This document shows, piece by piece, positions 1 through 7,823 of a DNA stretch of 13,191 nt. The notes under the pieces were generated by a model. It had not been told where the DNA came from and did no database searches. It saw nothing but the letters and a program-made list of their open reading frames with translations. The position numbers and the translations under genes are program-made. Origin of the DNA: Bacteroidales bacterium. GTDB lineage: Bacteria > Bacteroidota > Bacteroidia > Bacteroidales > UBA932. The stretch lies in the NCBI GenBank assembly GCA_004555145.1, contig SFJB01000056.1, forward strand, positions 1 through 13,191. Direction: 5' to 3'. How positions within the stretch are numbered: the stretch's first letter is position 1; each line of letters opens with the position of its first letter.

Positions 1-510
1 ATATTGAATTTCAACGCAATAGCCCAGGGATACAGTTGCGATATCGTAGCAGAGTACCTCTATTCCATAGGGGTCAAGGACATGCTCGTAGACATAGGCG
101 AAATCTTCTGCGACGGCAGGAACCCTTCCGGAGAGGGCTGGAGCATAGGCGTGGACAACCCCGTGGACGGCAACGACAGCCCGGGCAGCGACCTGAGAGG
201 CATATGGAGGAGCAACGGTGCCGCGCAGGGCATAGTTACCTCGGGCAACTACCGCAAGTTCTACGTCAAGGACGGGAAGAAATACGCCCACACAATCGAC
301 CCCAGGAGCGGAAGGCCGGTGGAGCACGGATTGTTGAGCGCAACCGTGGTAGCCCCTACGGCAGCCGAGGCGGATGCGCTGGCGACCGCGTGCATGGTAC
401 TCGGTCCACAGGGAGCACGGGAGCTGGTGGAAGCTCTGGACGGGGTCGAAGCGTACCTGATCTTTGCAGACGGGGTATGGACTTCCGAGGGCTTCAATCT
501 TGAACAATAA
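1..510 (+). CDS. apbE: FAD:protein FMN transferase (ApbE family), 5'-truncated by window edge
   Basis: Visible are the last 169 residues, open from base 1 in frame 1, so the start lies outside the window. ApbE enzymes move FMN from FAD onto a Thr of target proteins such as RnfG/NqrC-type electron-transport subunits, on the outer side of the cytoplasmic membrane. Family signatures seen: FNAIAQGYSCD near the left edge, VDIGEIFCDGRNPSGEGW, the block ATSGNYRKFY-like TSGNYRKFYVKDGKKYAHT followed by IDPRSGRPV (FAD/metal-binding core), and DALATACMVLG, whose Asp and Thr are the expected Mg2+/FMN-site residues. These match Bacteroidales ApbE proteins as I know them. In that group they are normally exported lipoproteins, but the N-terminus that would show this is missing. 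The next gene begins 54 bases downstream behind its own promoter-like element, so apbE is probably the last gene of an upstream unit. The redox partner cannot be told from this window. Confidence 0.93.
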   Translation: MLNFNAIAQGYSCDIVAEYLYSIGVKDMLVDIGEIFCDGRNPSGEGWSIGVDNPVDGNDSPGSDLRGIWRSNGAAQGIVTSGNYRKFYVKDGKKYAHTIDPRSGRPVEHGLLSATVVAPTAAEADALATACMVLGPQGARELVEALDGVEAYLIFADGVWTSEGFNLEQ

Positions 511-536
511 CAGTGCAGAAGATGGAAAACTTTGCG

Positions 537-544
537 TATATTTG
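537..544 (+). promoter_or_regulatory. Bacteroidota-type -7 element (TATATTTG) upstream of the DUF4290 gene
   Basis: The octamer TATATTTG matches the Bacteroidota -7 consensus TAnnTTTG. It lies in the 54-base gap after apbE. No clear TTTG -33 box is seen 19-21 bases upstream, so the promoter may be weak. Transcription would begin around 550, giving a very short leader before the ATG at 565. This also argues against the earlier TTG codon at 532 being the start, because it would precede the transcription start. The promoter would serve the DUF4290-ftsK-LolA unit. Confidence 0.5.
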
Positions 545-552
545 TGTTTTAT

Positions 553-558
553 AAAGGA
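553..558 (+). promoter_or_regulatory. Ribosome binding site AAAGGA deciding the DUF4290 start
   Basis: AAAGGA sits six bases before ATG 565, a good match to an anti-Shine-Dalgarno target. Such sites are uncommon elsewhere in this window, where most starts have only A/T-rich leaders. Its position, together with the -7 element at 537-544, fixes the start at 565 instead of the upstream TTG at 532. Confidence 0.5.
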
Positions 559-564
559 ACTTTT

Positions 565-1233
565 ATGTCAACAAACAACGAAATACTGGGACTCGACTAC
601 AATACCTCGAGGGAGAAGATGGCAATGCCGGAATACGGCCGCAACGTGCTCAAGATGGTCGAGAACCTGAAGACCATAGAAGACAGGGAGAAGCGCAGCC
701 AGCAGGCGGCGGCAGTGGTGAAGGTGATGGAGCTGCTCAATCCCCAGGTGCACCAGCAGGACGATTACGAGCACAAGCTCTGGGACCAGCTGTATATGAT
801 CGCAGGATTCGATCTCGACATCGACTCACCGTACCCTTGTCCTGTAGCCGAGGAATTCAGCAAGAGCCCGGTACCGCTGCCGATGAAGGATAGCAAGATC
901 AGGGCTACGCACTACGGCAGGAACATTGAGAAAATCATCAATCTCCTGAAGGCGGAGCCGGACGGAGAGGTAAAGACCGAGATGCTCAGGGGCCTTGCCA
1001 CCTATATGCGCCAGCAATACCTCATCTGGAACAAGGACAGCGTCGCTGACGAGACCATCTTCCAGGACATAGAAAAGATGTCCGATTACGAGATCCGGAT
1101 ACCTGAAGACTTGAGTCTGGACAAGATTTCATCTGATCTCAATTTCTCGAAGCCGGGACTGGGCATCAATGTCGGCCAGCCGGGTGGCGGGAAGAACAGG
1201 AACAAGAACAAGAAACGCAACAAGAAGAAATAG
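565..1233 (+). CDS. DUF4290 domain-containing protein
   Basis: This 222-residue protein of unknown function belongs to DUF4290, a family I know only from Bacteroidota. Recognisable family blocks, numbered from the chosen start, are LGLDYNTSREKMAMPEYGRN (about 8-27), a helical IEDREKRSQQA segment, HKLWDQLYMIAGFDLDIDSP (about 71-90), a second YGRN (about 117-120) and QQYLIWNKDSVADE (about 151-164). The protein looks soluble, with no signal peptide or membrane segment. The last 16 or so residues are almost only Gly, Lys, Asn and Arg (GGGKNRNKNKKRNKKK), a flexible basic tail that could contact nucleic acid or ribosomes; that is inference. The start is ATG 565, preceded by AAAGGA at 553-558 (six-base spacing), rather than the in-frame TTG at 532. 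The stop lies five bases before ftsK, so the two are probably co-transcribed. Confidence 0.9.
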   Translation: MSTNNEILGLDYNTSREKMAMPEYGRNVLKMVENLKTIEDREKRSQQAAAVVKVMELLNPQVHQQDDYEHKLWDQLYMIAGFDLDIDSPYPCPVAEEFSKSPVPLPMKDSKIRATHYGRNIEKIINLLKAEPDGEVKTEMLRGLATYMRQQYLIWNKDSVADETIFQDIEKMSDYEIRIPEDLSLDKISSDLNFSKPGLGINVGQPGGGKNRNKNKKRNKKK

Positions 1234-1238
1234 TTCCG

Positions 1239-3680
1239 ATGTTGAAATTCTGGAGAAACTGGGATGAAGAGGAGAAGGCTTCGGCGGTGAGAATCACAGG
1301 CTTCTGCTTCCTCGCACTGACGGCTTTCGTGGCCATTTCGCTTATATCGTACCTATTCAGCTGGAAGCAGGACATGAGCCTGCTTTCGGCCACTGATGTC
1401 GTGAGCGCAGCCGAGGAGACAGTCAATGCCGCCGGCAATTTCGGGTTCCGCACGGGCCATCTTCTGGTATGCCGGCTATTTGGACTTGGCAGTTTCTCCC
1501 TTCTTATCATACTTGCCGCAATATCCCTCAGACTGATTGCAGGCAAGTGGAAGAGATCCCTTATCAAAACCGCCCTGATTGCCCTTTTCGGAGCATTCAT
1601 CTCTTCTATGATTTTTGCCTATGCGGGCACTCTGCTGAATCTTTCCGACATTTTCGGGGGAGGACTCGGCGGACGCTGCGGCGCCTTCTGCGTGAGTTGG
1701 TCGGTCCTGCGTTTCGGCACAGTGGTCACGGGGCTCTTTCTTGCCATTCTCAGCGCCATCTTTCTTCTTTTCTCCTCCCGCAGATTCAGCCGCTGGCTCG
1801 CCGGAGTAGGCAAGGGCGAAAAGAAGGCAAGGAAGGAAAAGAAGGCAAAGGCCAGAAAAGAGAAAGTTGAAGAGACTGCACAGGAAGACAACAGTCAGGA
1901 AAACATCGAGGAAATCCCTGTCGCTGAGCCCGTGGAGATTGTCCTTCCCGAGCCTGAACCGGTAAAGCTGGAGGCCGAAGCTAAGCCCGAGCCTGAAAGC
2001 ACAGGCAATGCCGTCCCACAGGCAGAAGGCAGCTTCGAGGTGATTTCCGACCAGTCCCTTAATGCGGAAGTGACTGAAGAACTCAAGCCTATAGACAACC
2101 GTCTGGATCCTCCTGACGGACTTCCGTCATACAAATTCCCTCCTCCACTCGATCTGCTCAAGAACCATTCCAGCGGGCGCAAGGAGGTTTCCACCGAAGA
2201 GTTGCAGCGCAATAACAACAAAATCCGCGCAGCCCTGGCAAATTACAAAATCCAGGTGACTGACGTCAAGGCGCAGGTAGGGCCTACAGTCACCCTCTAC
2301 AAGGTATATCCTGCCCCCGGAGTCAAGATTGCCGACATCAAGAAGCTTCAGGAGGACATAGCCCTGTCGCTGAACGCGAAGGGCGTGCGTGTGACCACCC
2401 TCTCGGATTCCGTGGGAATAGAGGTGGCCAACGACTATGCCTCCATAGTTCCGCTGAAGGCCCTCCTCAACGACGACGCCTTCCGCAACAGCAAGGCGGA
2501 TCTTCCTGTAGCCATAGGATACACCATCACCCAGAAAGTGAAGGTCTTTGACCTCGCCGACGCACCGCATCTTCTTATCGCAGGTGCAACCAAGCAGGGC
2601 AAGTCAGTGGGCCTCAACGTGATAGTGTCTTCCCTGCTCTACAGCAAGCACCCTTCGGAATTGAAGTTCGTCTTCATCGACCCGAAGATGGTGGAATTCT
2701 CCTCCTATGCCCGCCTGCTCAAGCACTATCTCGCTGTGCTTCCAGAAGCCGGCAGCGAAGAGGACGAGATGTCCAGCGCCATAGTGAAGAAGCCCAAGGA
2801 TGCGGAGAAGATACTCAGGTCCCTGTGCATCGAGATGGACGAACGCTACGAACTGCTGAGCAAAGCAGGAGTCAACAATATCAAACTGTACAACGGAAAG
2901 TACAAGGAGCGCAAGCTGCGTCCTGACCACGGGCACAGGTTCCTTCCATACCTGGTGGTGGTAGTCGATGAGTACGCTGACCTGACTATGACAACGGGAG
3001 CCAGCCCTGACGCGAAGGCTGCCAGCAGGAGCATCACCAATTCCATCATACGCCTTGCCCAGAAGGGCCGTGCTGCCGGTCTGCACGTGATACTGGCCAC
3101 CCAGCGACCTTCAGTGGACGTAATCTCCGGTATCATCAAGAGCAACTTCCCTATGCGTATCGCATTCAGGGTGGCCTCCAGAGTGGACTCCACGACCATC
3201 CTCGACAGTCCGGGAGCGGAGAAGCTCATAGGAAGGGGCGATATGCTCTTCTCTGCGGGCATAGATTCAGAGCGCATCCAGTGCGGCTACATTGACGGAG
3301 ATGAGATCGAGTCCATCAACGGATTCATCAGCGATCAGACCGGGTACGGAAAGAGCTACAATACTCCGTATTATCTTCCGGAGGCAGCGGAGGCGGGAGC
3401 CGACGGCGCAGCCGGCGGTGGAGGCGGCAGCCTCGACGCGAGGAGTCTCGACGAGCGTTTCGCCGAAGCGGCCCGAATGGTAGTGACCACACAGAGGGGC
3501 TCGACCTCAGACCTCCAGCGCAAACTCGGAATGGGTTACGCCAAGGCAGGTCGCGTTATGGACCAGCTGGAGGCAGCCGGAATTGTAGGCCCTCAGGAAG
3601 GCTCCAAACCGCGTCAGGTCCTCATACCCGACCTGGATTCCCTCCAGCCTATACTCGACTCTTTTATGAAGAGCATGTAA
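1239..3680 (+). CDS. ftsK: DNA translocase FtsK
   Basis: This is an 813-residue septal DNA pump that clears chromosome termini from the closing septum and, in characterised bacteria, activates XerCD recombination at dif. Four membrane helices are visible at about 16-40, 76-100, 107-129 and 158-179. A charged linker follows (about 190-290) with a Lys/Arg/Ala-rich start (KKARKEKKAKARKEK) and a Glu/Pro-rich remainder. The alpha domain begins near YKFPPPLDLL. The RecA-like motor has Walker A GATKQGKS (449-456) and Walker B VVVVDEYAD (D577, E578), then QKGRAAGLHVILATQRPS. The gamma winged helix at about 735-803 ends in GRVMDQLEAAGIVGPQEGS, which reads KOPS-type guide sequences in characterised FtsKs. 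Length is normal for Bacteroidota. Lys452 replaces the usual Gly in the Walker A loop (GATGQGKS is typical), while the essential Gly454, Lys455 and Ser456 are kept. The gene starts six bases after the DUF4290 stop and is followed by the LolA-like gene, a common order in this phylum. Confidence 0.97.
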   Translation: MLKFWRNWDEEEKASAVRITGFCFLALTAFVAISLISYLFSWKQDMSLLSATDVVSAAEETVNAAGNFGFRTGHLLVCRLFGLGSFSLLIILAAISLRLIAGKWKRSLIKTALIALFGAFISSMIFAYAGTLLNLSDIFGGGLGGRCGAFCVSWSVLRFGTVVTGLFLAILSAIFLLFSSRRFSRWLAGVGKGEKKARKEKKAKARKEKVEETAQEDNSQENIEEIPVAEPVEIVLPEPEPVKLEAEAKPEPESTGNAVPQAEGSFEVISDQSLNAEVTEELKPIDNRLDPPDGLPSYKFPPPLDLLKNHSSGRKEVSTEELQRNNNKIRAALANYKIQVTDVKAQVGPTVTLYKVYPAPGVKIADIKKLQEDIALSLNAKGVRVTTLSDSVGIEVANDYASIVPLKALLNDDAFRNSKADLPVAIGYTITQKVKVFDLADAPHLLIAGATKQGKSVGLNVIVSSLLYSKHPSELKFVFIDPKMVEFSSYARLLKHYLAVLPEAGSEEDEMSSAIVKKPKDAEKILRSLCIEMDERYELLSKAGVNNIKLYNGKYKERKLRPDHGHRFLPYLVVVVDEYADLTMTTGASPDAKAASRSITNSIIRLAQKGRAAGLHVILATQRPSVDVISGIIKSNFPMRIAFRVASRVDSTTILDSPGAEKLIGRGDMLFSAGIDSERIQCGYIDGDEIESINGFISDQTGYGKSYNTPYYLPEAAEAGADGAAGGGGGSLDARSLDERFAEAARMVVTTQRGSTSDLQRKLGMGYAKAGRVMDQLEAAGIVGPQEGSKPRQVLIPDLDSLQPILDSFMKSM

Positions 3681-3690
3681 TTTCCAGCTT

Positions 3691-4158
3691 ATGAAGCGGC
3701 ACTTTGCAATCATACTCCTGAGCCTATGCCTGGCACTTCTGCCGGGCAGGCTGAATGCACAGAGCTCCAGAATCGACAGCAACGCCCTGCTCGAGGAACT
3801 CATTGGCAGGCTGGACAGCAATAGGGCCAGAATCAGCTACCGATGCACTATAGACAACGGCACAGCCGTCAATCTTTCGGGCATCATTCTCCTTCAGGGG
3901 AACTGCTACTATGCCGAGGGTAACGGGCTCAAGATATACTGCAACGGGCCTACCCGCTGGACAGTGGACGAGGCAGAGAAGGAAGTTTACATCGAGAACT
4001 CCGACGGCATTCGGGAAGTCCTGCAATATCGGGATTCGATAACCGATTTTTCAATATCGGAGTTGCGCTACTTGGAATACTCCGAAGACCTCTCAGCCTT
4101 CATTTTCGACAGCTCCAAGCTCTCTTCAGATTGGGTGGTAACCGACCTCAGAGACTGA
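3691..4158 (+). CDS. LolA-like periplasmic outer-membrane lipoprotein carrier, compact form
   Basis: This 155-residue exported protein has a clear Sec signal peptide (MKRHF, a hydrophobic stretch, likely cleavage after LNA at residue 23, before QSS). LolA shuttles lipoproteins from the inner to the outer membrane inside a hydrophobic half-barrel. The match rests on the pattern GIILLQGNCYYAEGNGLKIY followed by NGPTRWTVDEAEKEVYIE, corresponding to the LolA G-x-F-x-L/W-D-G-x-x-x-W-x-Y region, and on a C-terminal FIFDSSKLSSDWVVTDLRD, which I recall as typical of Bacteroidales LolA-like proteins encoded after ftsK. The mature form of about 130 residues is shorter than the roughly 180-200 usual for LolA, and the part between these blocks looks condensed. 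It may be a divergent LolA-fold protein rather than the general carrier. It starts ten bases after the ftsK stop and its stop is two bases from the stop of the opposing transglycosylase gene. Confidence 0.75.
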   Translation: MKRHFAIILLSLCLALLPGRLNAQSSRIDSNALLEELIGRLDSNRARISYRCTIDNGTAVNLSGIILLQGNCYYAEGNGLKIYCNGPTRWTVDEAEKEVYIENSDGIREVLQYRDSITDFSISELRYLEYSEDLSAFIFDSSKLSSDWVVTDLRD

Positions 4159-4160
4159 GT

Positions 4161-4997
4161 TTACTGCTTGGGTATCAGTATTTTATATGTCTTTCCGGCT
4201 TTGTTGGTAAGCATACTGTCGCGCAGCCACAGATTGGCACCCTTGAGTTGGGCATAGCTGACTCCGTGTTCCTCCGCGAAGTCCACCAGACTTTCAATCG
4301 GTCCGCTCACACTCACCACCTCAAAAGAGTCCAAAGGATACCTTTCCTTTTCATAGAAGCCGAAGGACTCCGGACTCTCGAAGAACATTTTGGCTGCAAG
4401 TATTCTGAACATATATCTGGACGTCTCCTCGACGAGCCAGAGATCCATTGCCTTTTTGCGCCTCTGGCTTTCGATGCGCCTCGCAATTCCGTTCTGTCCT
4501 CCATTGTAGCTTGCCGCCACAGTCATCCAGTCCCCGAACTTTGCATAGGCATCCTTCAGATACCTGCACGCGGCACGAGTCTCCTTCTCTATGTCGTAGC
4601 GCTCATCCACCTCGGCAGTCACTTCAAGCCCGTACTCCTTGGCCGTTGACTTGGTGAACTGCCACAGGCCTGCCGCTCCTGCTGAAGACAGCGCCTTCGG
4701 CTCGAAATTGCTCTCGATGGCCATAAGATACTTCAGGTCCTCCGGCACGCCCTCCTCCCTCATTATCGGAAGGACCTTCGCGAACATCCTATCGGAGCGC
4801 TTGAGCATCAGGGTGGAATTCGTGTGCATATATGTAAAGCTGATCAGTTCCCTGTCCATACGCTCATAAAGGTCCTGACGGTCGAAGCGTATGGTATCCC
4901 CGGCAAACACTATGAACTCCGGTACCGCAGGTGCCTTGGGGTGATAGTTCGATACCATCGCGGACAGCGAGAGAAACAACAAAGTGAAAAGTTTCAT
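4161..4997 (-). CDS. Exported lytic transglycosylase (SLT/MltD-like, GH23)
   Basis: This 278-residue enzyme is expected to cleave peptidoglycan glycan strands between MurNAc and GlcNAc, forming 1,6-anhydroMurNAc ends in the periplasm. Residues 1 to about 16 form a signal peptide (MKLFTLLFLSLSAMVS). The GH23 domain spans about 70-205: the catalytic Glu is E95 in the AIESNF motif, followed by SSAGAAGLWQF and AASYNGGQNGIARR, all diagnostic of the SLT fold. The C-terminal segment (about 225-278, SLVDFAEEHGVSYAQLKGAN then LTNKAGKTYKILIP) resembles a single degenerate LysM-like module that may bind peptidoglycan. MltD proteins of other groups have clearer and more numerous LysM repeats. The start is the ATG at 4997, 12 bases after the addA stop, with an A/T-rich leader and no Shine-Dalgarno. 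It is the last gene of the minus-strand operon. Whether it is soluble or lipid-anchored is unclear; no lipobox Cys is seen. Confidence 0.92.
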   Translation of the reverse strand: MKLFTLLFLSLSAMVSNYHPKAPAVPEFIVFAGDTIRFDRQDLYERMDRELISFTYMHTNSTLMLKRSDRMFAKVLPIMREEGVPEDLKYLMAIESNFEPKALSSAGAAGLWQFTKSTAKEYGLEVTAEVDERYDIEKETRAACRYLKDAYAKFGDWMTVAASYNGGQNGIARRIESQRRKKAMDLWLVEETSRYMFRILAAKMFFESPESFGFYEKERYPLDSFEVVSVSGPIESLVDFAEEHGVSYAQLKGANLWLRDSMLTNKAGKTYKILIPKQ

Positions 4998-5009
4998 ATC
5001 AATATTCAG

Positions 5010-7823
5010 TTAAAAATCCACATAATCAACCCGGTCACGCTCTACATACCATAGGGCAGAGCTGCGCACGCGGTATCCCATAGCCTGATAAAGGCGGGCG
5101 TATGCCGCCACCTGCTCCCTGTACGCATCCCGACCGCGTCCGAACTTGAAATCCACGATCTCCACGGATCCGTCTTCGTGCAGCAGCACCCGGTCGGGAC
5201 GGTGTTCATTGCCGTTTTCGTCGAACACGCTGCGTTCGTTGAGTACACGCACAGCGCTGTCCGCTCCTGGGAACCAGGCTTCCCGGGAAGCTATTGCGGC
5301 GGAAAGAATACTGCGGCATTCAGACGCCTGCTGCATGTCGAGTTTCCCGGCTTCCACCGAGGCAGAAAGCGAAGAATCCAGGTCAGCCGCCGTACGTACC
5401 CGGGACAGGATCTCGTGCAGCACTATGCCCTTGATGCGCGCTGAACCTCCGGCGCCAACCCGAGGAGAGCCGGAATCATCGAAGAGTTCAGAATCAGCCG
5501 AAAAGAAGTCCCTGTCTTCGTCGGCAGGACGCAGACGGTCGGCAATGGAAATGGAATTCCATTCGGCATCGAAAGGCGTGGCACTGTTGTCCTCACGCTT
5601 CAACACGGAAAAGTCATACATCTCTCCGAAGCTGATTTCCTCGAAACTGCCGCAATAGAGGTAGAGAAGTTCCGACATGCTCTTGAAGCTGTCGGAGCTA
5701 TGGTTCTTTGCCGACTTGAAAGACTTGGAAACGGGCTTTGAAATAATATGCAAGTAATTGCGGGCTCTGGTAAGGGCCACGTAGAAGATGTTCAGATTAT
5801 CCACCCTCTGGCGCTCGACTTCATCCGAGTAATCCTTGCTAAAGAGGGACTGTTGGGTGTCCGAGGTCAGTTCTACAGGATATATTCCGGAAAGCTCTGA
5901 TAAGGCACCCTCCGCATTCAGGGCACACCAGTGTACGTCAGTCTTATACAGTGTCACCTGGTCAGCATAAGGAAAGATCACGTAAGGATACTCCAGACCT
6001 TTGGACTTGTGGATGGTGATGATGCGCACGGCATCCTCCCCTTCCGGCGAGCCTATGACAGGGGAAGACTCTTCCCAATGCTCGAGGAAGGCGCCAAGAT
6101 TGTTGCCATTATCCTCCACCCAGGACTTGACCTCATCCATAAAGGCTTGAATGTAAAGCAATTCCCCTTCGAAAGATTTTGGGTCAGCCTGATAGAGGGA
6201 GCGAAGCAGACTCTCGCAGAAGTCGGTCAGGGAGCTGAAGCGGGATGGATACTCGATGGAAAGTGAATCCACCAGATAGGAGGAAATGGTATTGTCCGGA
6301 TCCAGATATGCGTTCAGCAGGGCACTGAGCCTGCATACCAAGGATGAGGACTTCACGCTCAACGAGTCCTCGGAAATTACAGGTATTTCATTGGCTATAA
6401 GCATATTGGCGAGTTGAGTACCGTGCTTCCTGTTGCGTACCAGAACTGCCACGTCGCTGTAATGTGCCCCGGCCTGCAGTGCATCCCGTATCGAAGAGAG
6501 CACCAGTGCATCCTGATCACTGCTGAAGCTCACCCTTACTCCGCCGCTTTGGCTGTCCTCCCTCATCACACGCTGGTGCACGTCGCCGTAAAGGCTTGAC
6601 TTGCCCAGCTGTGCGGCTGCATAGGAGAAGAAGCCGTTGTTGAATTCCACGACTGCGGAGGAACTCCTCCAGTTGCCCTTCATCGCCTCGGTATGCGCCT
6701 CGGGGAAACTTGCCTGCACCCCTTCGTGCAGCAGCTTCCAGTCCGAATCCCGGAAACGGTAAATGCTCTGCTTGATGTCTCCTACTATGAGGTTTTCATT
6801 GTGGTTCGAATCACTCTCCTTCAACAGAGGGAGGAAGTTCTCCCACTGTATGTTGGAAGTATCCTGGAACTCATCCAGGAGGAAATGCTCGAACCGCACG
6901 CCCATCTTCTCGTACACGAAAGGAGCATCGCTGCCGCCTATGATATCCTTCAGAATCGTGTTGGAATCGTCCAGACTCATCACGTTCTTCTCCTTCAGCA
7001 GGGCATCGAAGGTGGAGTAGAACTCCCGCGCCAGTCCCATACTGAACAGCAGGTCGCGTATGATCCAGGCGCTGTTGTAACTCTCTATGTTGTCTTCTGC
7101 ATACTCCTGGAGCTCGGGATTGGCCTTCAGCAACGTCTTCTTGTTTTTCAGGCTCAGCCTGGTGCCCGGCTTGGGCATAGGGAAACCCAGTTCCGACATC
7201 CTCGACTCGAAGCTTTCCACTATCCTGTCGCAGAGCTCGCGCACCCGCTTCAGCCTTTCCTTGTCGACACAGCCATTGTCCTCTATCCCCAGTCTCTCGC
7301 ACAAGGCACGGTGTTCTTCGGACTTGAGCCTCTTGCCCATTTTGTAGAGCTTGTCCTCCACTCCCGGTTTGTTGCCCCTCTCGAGACTGTCCCACACGCT
7401 CTCGCGTATCCAGGCAAGCACTTCCACGTCCTCGTCGGTGATGCCGTCCAGAATTCTGTCCATAGCCTCCTTGACGAGGGATTCCTTATCGAGTTCGATG
7501 CGGTAATCCGCAAACTGACCTATTTCCCGGGAGAAGGATTTGAGCACCTGCTGGAAGAAACGGTCAATGGTGCTGACCGCAAAGGAACCGTAGTCGTGAA
7601 GCATACGGACGAGCATTTCCCGGGCGCGGGCGTCGCTGCGTGAAAGCTTGTAAAGGTCTGAAAGTATGCGGCTTTTCATCTCCGCGGTAGCCTTGTTGGT
7701 GAAGGTAACCGCGAGTATATGCCTATATGCGTCCTTATTCCCGGCGTTCAGCAGCAGGTCTATGTAGGTCTTCGAGAGACTGTATGTCTTGCCGGAACCG
7801 GCGCTTGCTTTCAGTATTTTCAT
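5010..7823 (-). CDS. addA: AddA-like helicase-nuclease subunit (UvrD/RecB family)
   Basis: This 937-residue SF1A helicase with a C-terminal nuclease is the AddA half of the AddAB complex, which resects double-strand DNA ends for RecA loading. Helicase motifs occur in order: Walker A SAGSGKT (K12), motif Ia AVTFTNKATAEMK, motif II LLDEFQDTS (D317, E318), motif III VGDIKQSIYRFR, motif IV GNWRSS, motif V TIHKSKGLEYP and motif VI FYVALTRARNYL. The PD-(D/E)XK nuclease has VLHEIL (H803), RPDRVLL (D877) and VDFKFG (D891, K893), then EQVAAYARLY, so both activities appear intact. It is shorter than the roughly 1,230-residue Bacillus AddA but in keeping with compact Bacteroidota forms. Its ATG overlaps the addB stop as ATGA (7820-7823), which implies translational coupling and equal dosage. 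The C-terminal nuclease could suggest the name RecB, but the nuclease-bearing AddB partner and absence of RecC/RecD neighbours favour AddAB. Confidence 0.93.
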   Translation of the reverse strand: MKILKASAGSGKTYSLSKTYIDLLLNAGNKDAYRHILAVTFTNKATAEMKSRILSDLYKLSRSDARAREMLVRMLHDYGSFAVSTIDRFFQQVLKSFSREIGQFADYRIELDKESLVKEAMDRILDGITDEDVEVLAWIRESVWDSLERGNKPGVEDKLYKMGKRLKSEEHRALCERLGIEDNGCVDKERLKRVRELCDRIVESFESRMSELGFPMPKPGTRLSLKNKKTLLKANPELQEYAEDNIESYNSAWIIRDLLFSMGLAREFYSTFDALLKEKNVMSLDDSNTILKDIIGGSDAPFVYEKMGVRFEHFLLDEFQDTSNIQWENFLPLLKESDSNHNENLIVGDIKQSIYRFRDSDWKLLHEGVQASFPEAHTEAMKGNWRSSSAVVEFNNGFFSYAAAQLGKSSLYGDVHQRVMREDSQSGGVRVSFSSDQDALVLSSIRDALQAGAHYSDVAVLVRNRKHGTQLANMLIANEIPVISEDSLSVKSSSLVCRLSALLNAYLDPDNTISSYLVDSLSIEYPSRFSSLTDFCESLLRSLYQADPKSFEGELLYIQAFMDEVKSWVEDNGNNLGAFLEHWEESSPVIGSPEGEDAVRIITIHKSKGLEYPYVIFPYADQVTLYKTDVHWCALNAEGALSELSGIYPVELTSDTQQSLFSKDYSDEVERQRVDNLNIFYVALTRARNYLHIISKPVSKSFKSAKNHSSDSFKSMSELLYLYCGSFEEISFGEMYDFSVLKREDNSATPFDAEWNSISIADRLRPADEDRDFFSADSELFDDSGSPRVGAGGSARIKGIVLHEILSRVRTAADLDSSLSASVEAGKLDMQQASECRSILSAAIASREAWFPGADSAVRVLNERSVFDENGNEHRPDRVLLHEDGSVEIVDFKFGRGRDAYREQVAAYARLYQAMGYRVRSSALWYVERDRVDYVDF

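Noticed and set aside
532..564. TTG at 532 as the start of the DUF4290 gene
   Set aside because: The extension overlaps the -7 promoter element and bypasses the AAAGGA site, and the family begins near the later Met.
1815..1870. Near-repeat of AAG/GAA-rich units in ftsK that could be taken for a DNA repeat
   Set aside because: It encodes the Lys/Arg/Ala/Glu-rich start of the FtsK linker. The units are irregular and stay in frame, so this is protein low complexity, not a separate repeat element.
6693..7643. Long open frame (316 codons) on the plus strand inside addA
   Set aside because: It is antisense to the conserved helicase motifs of addA, has no family signature, and has the His/Leu/Gln-rich composition of a shadow frame.
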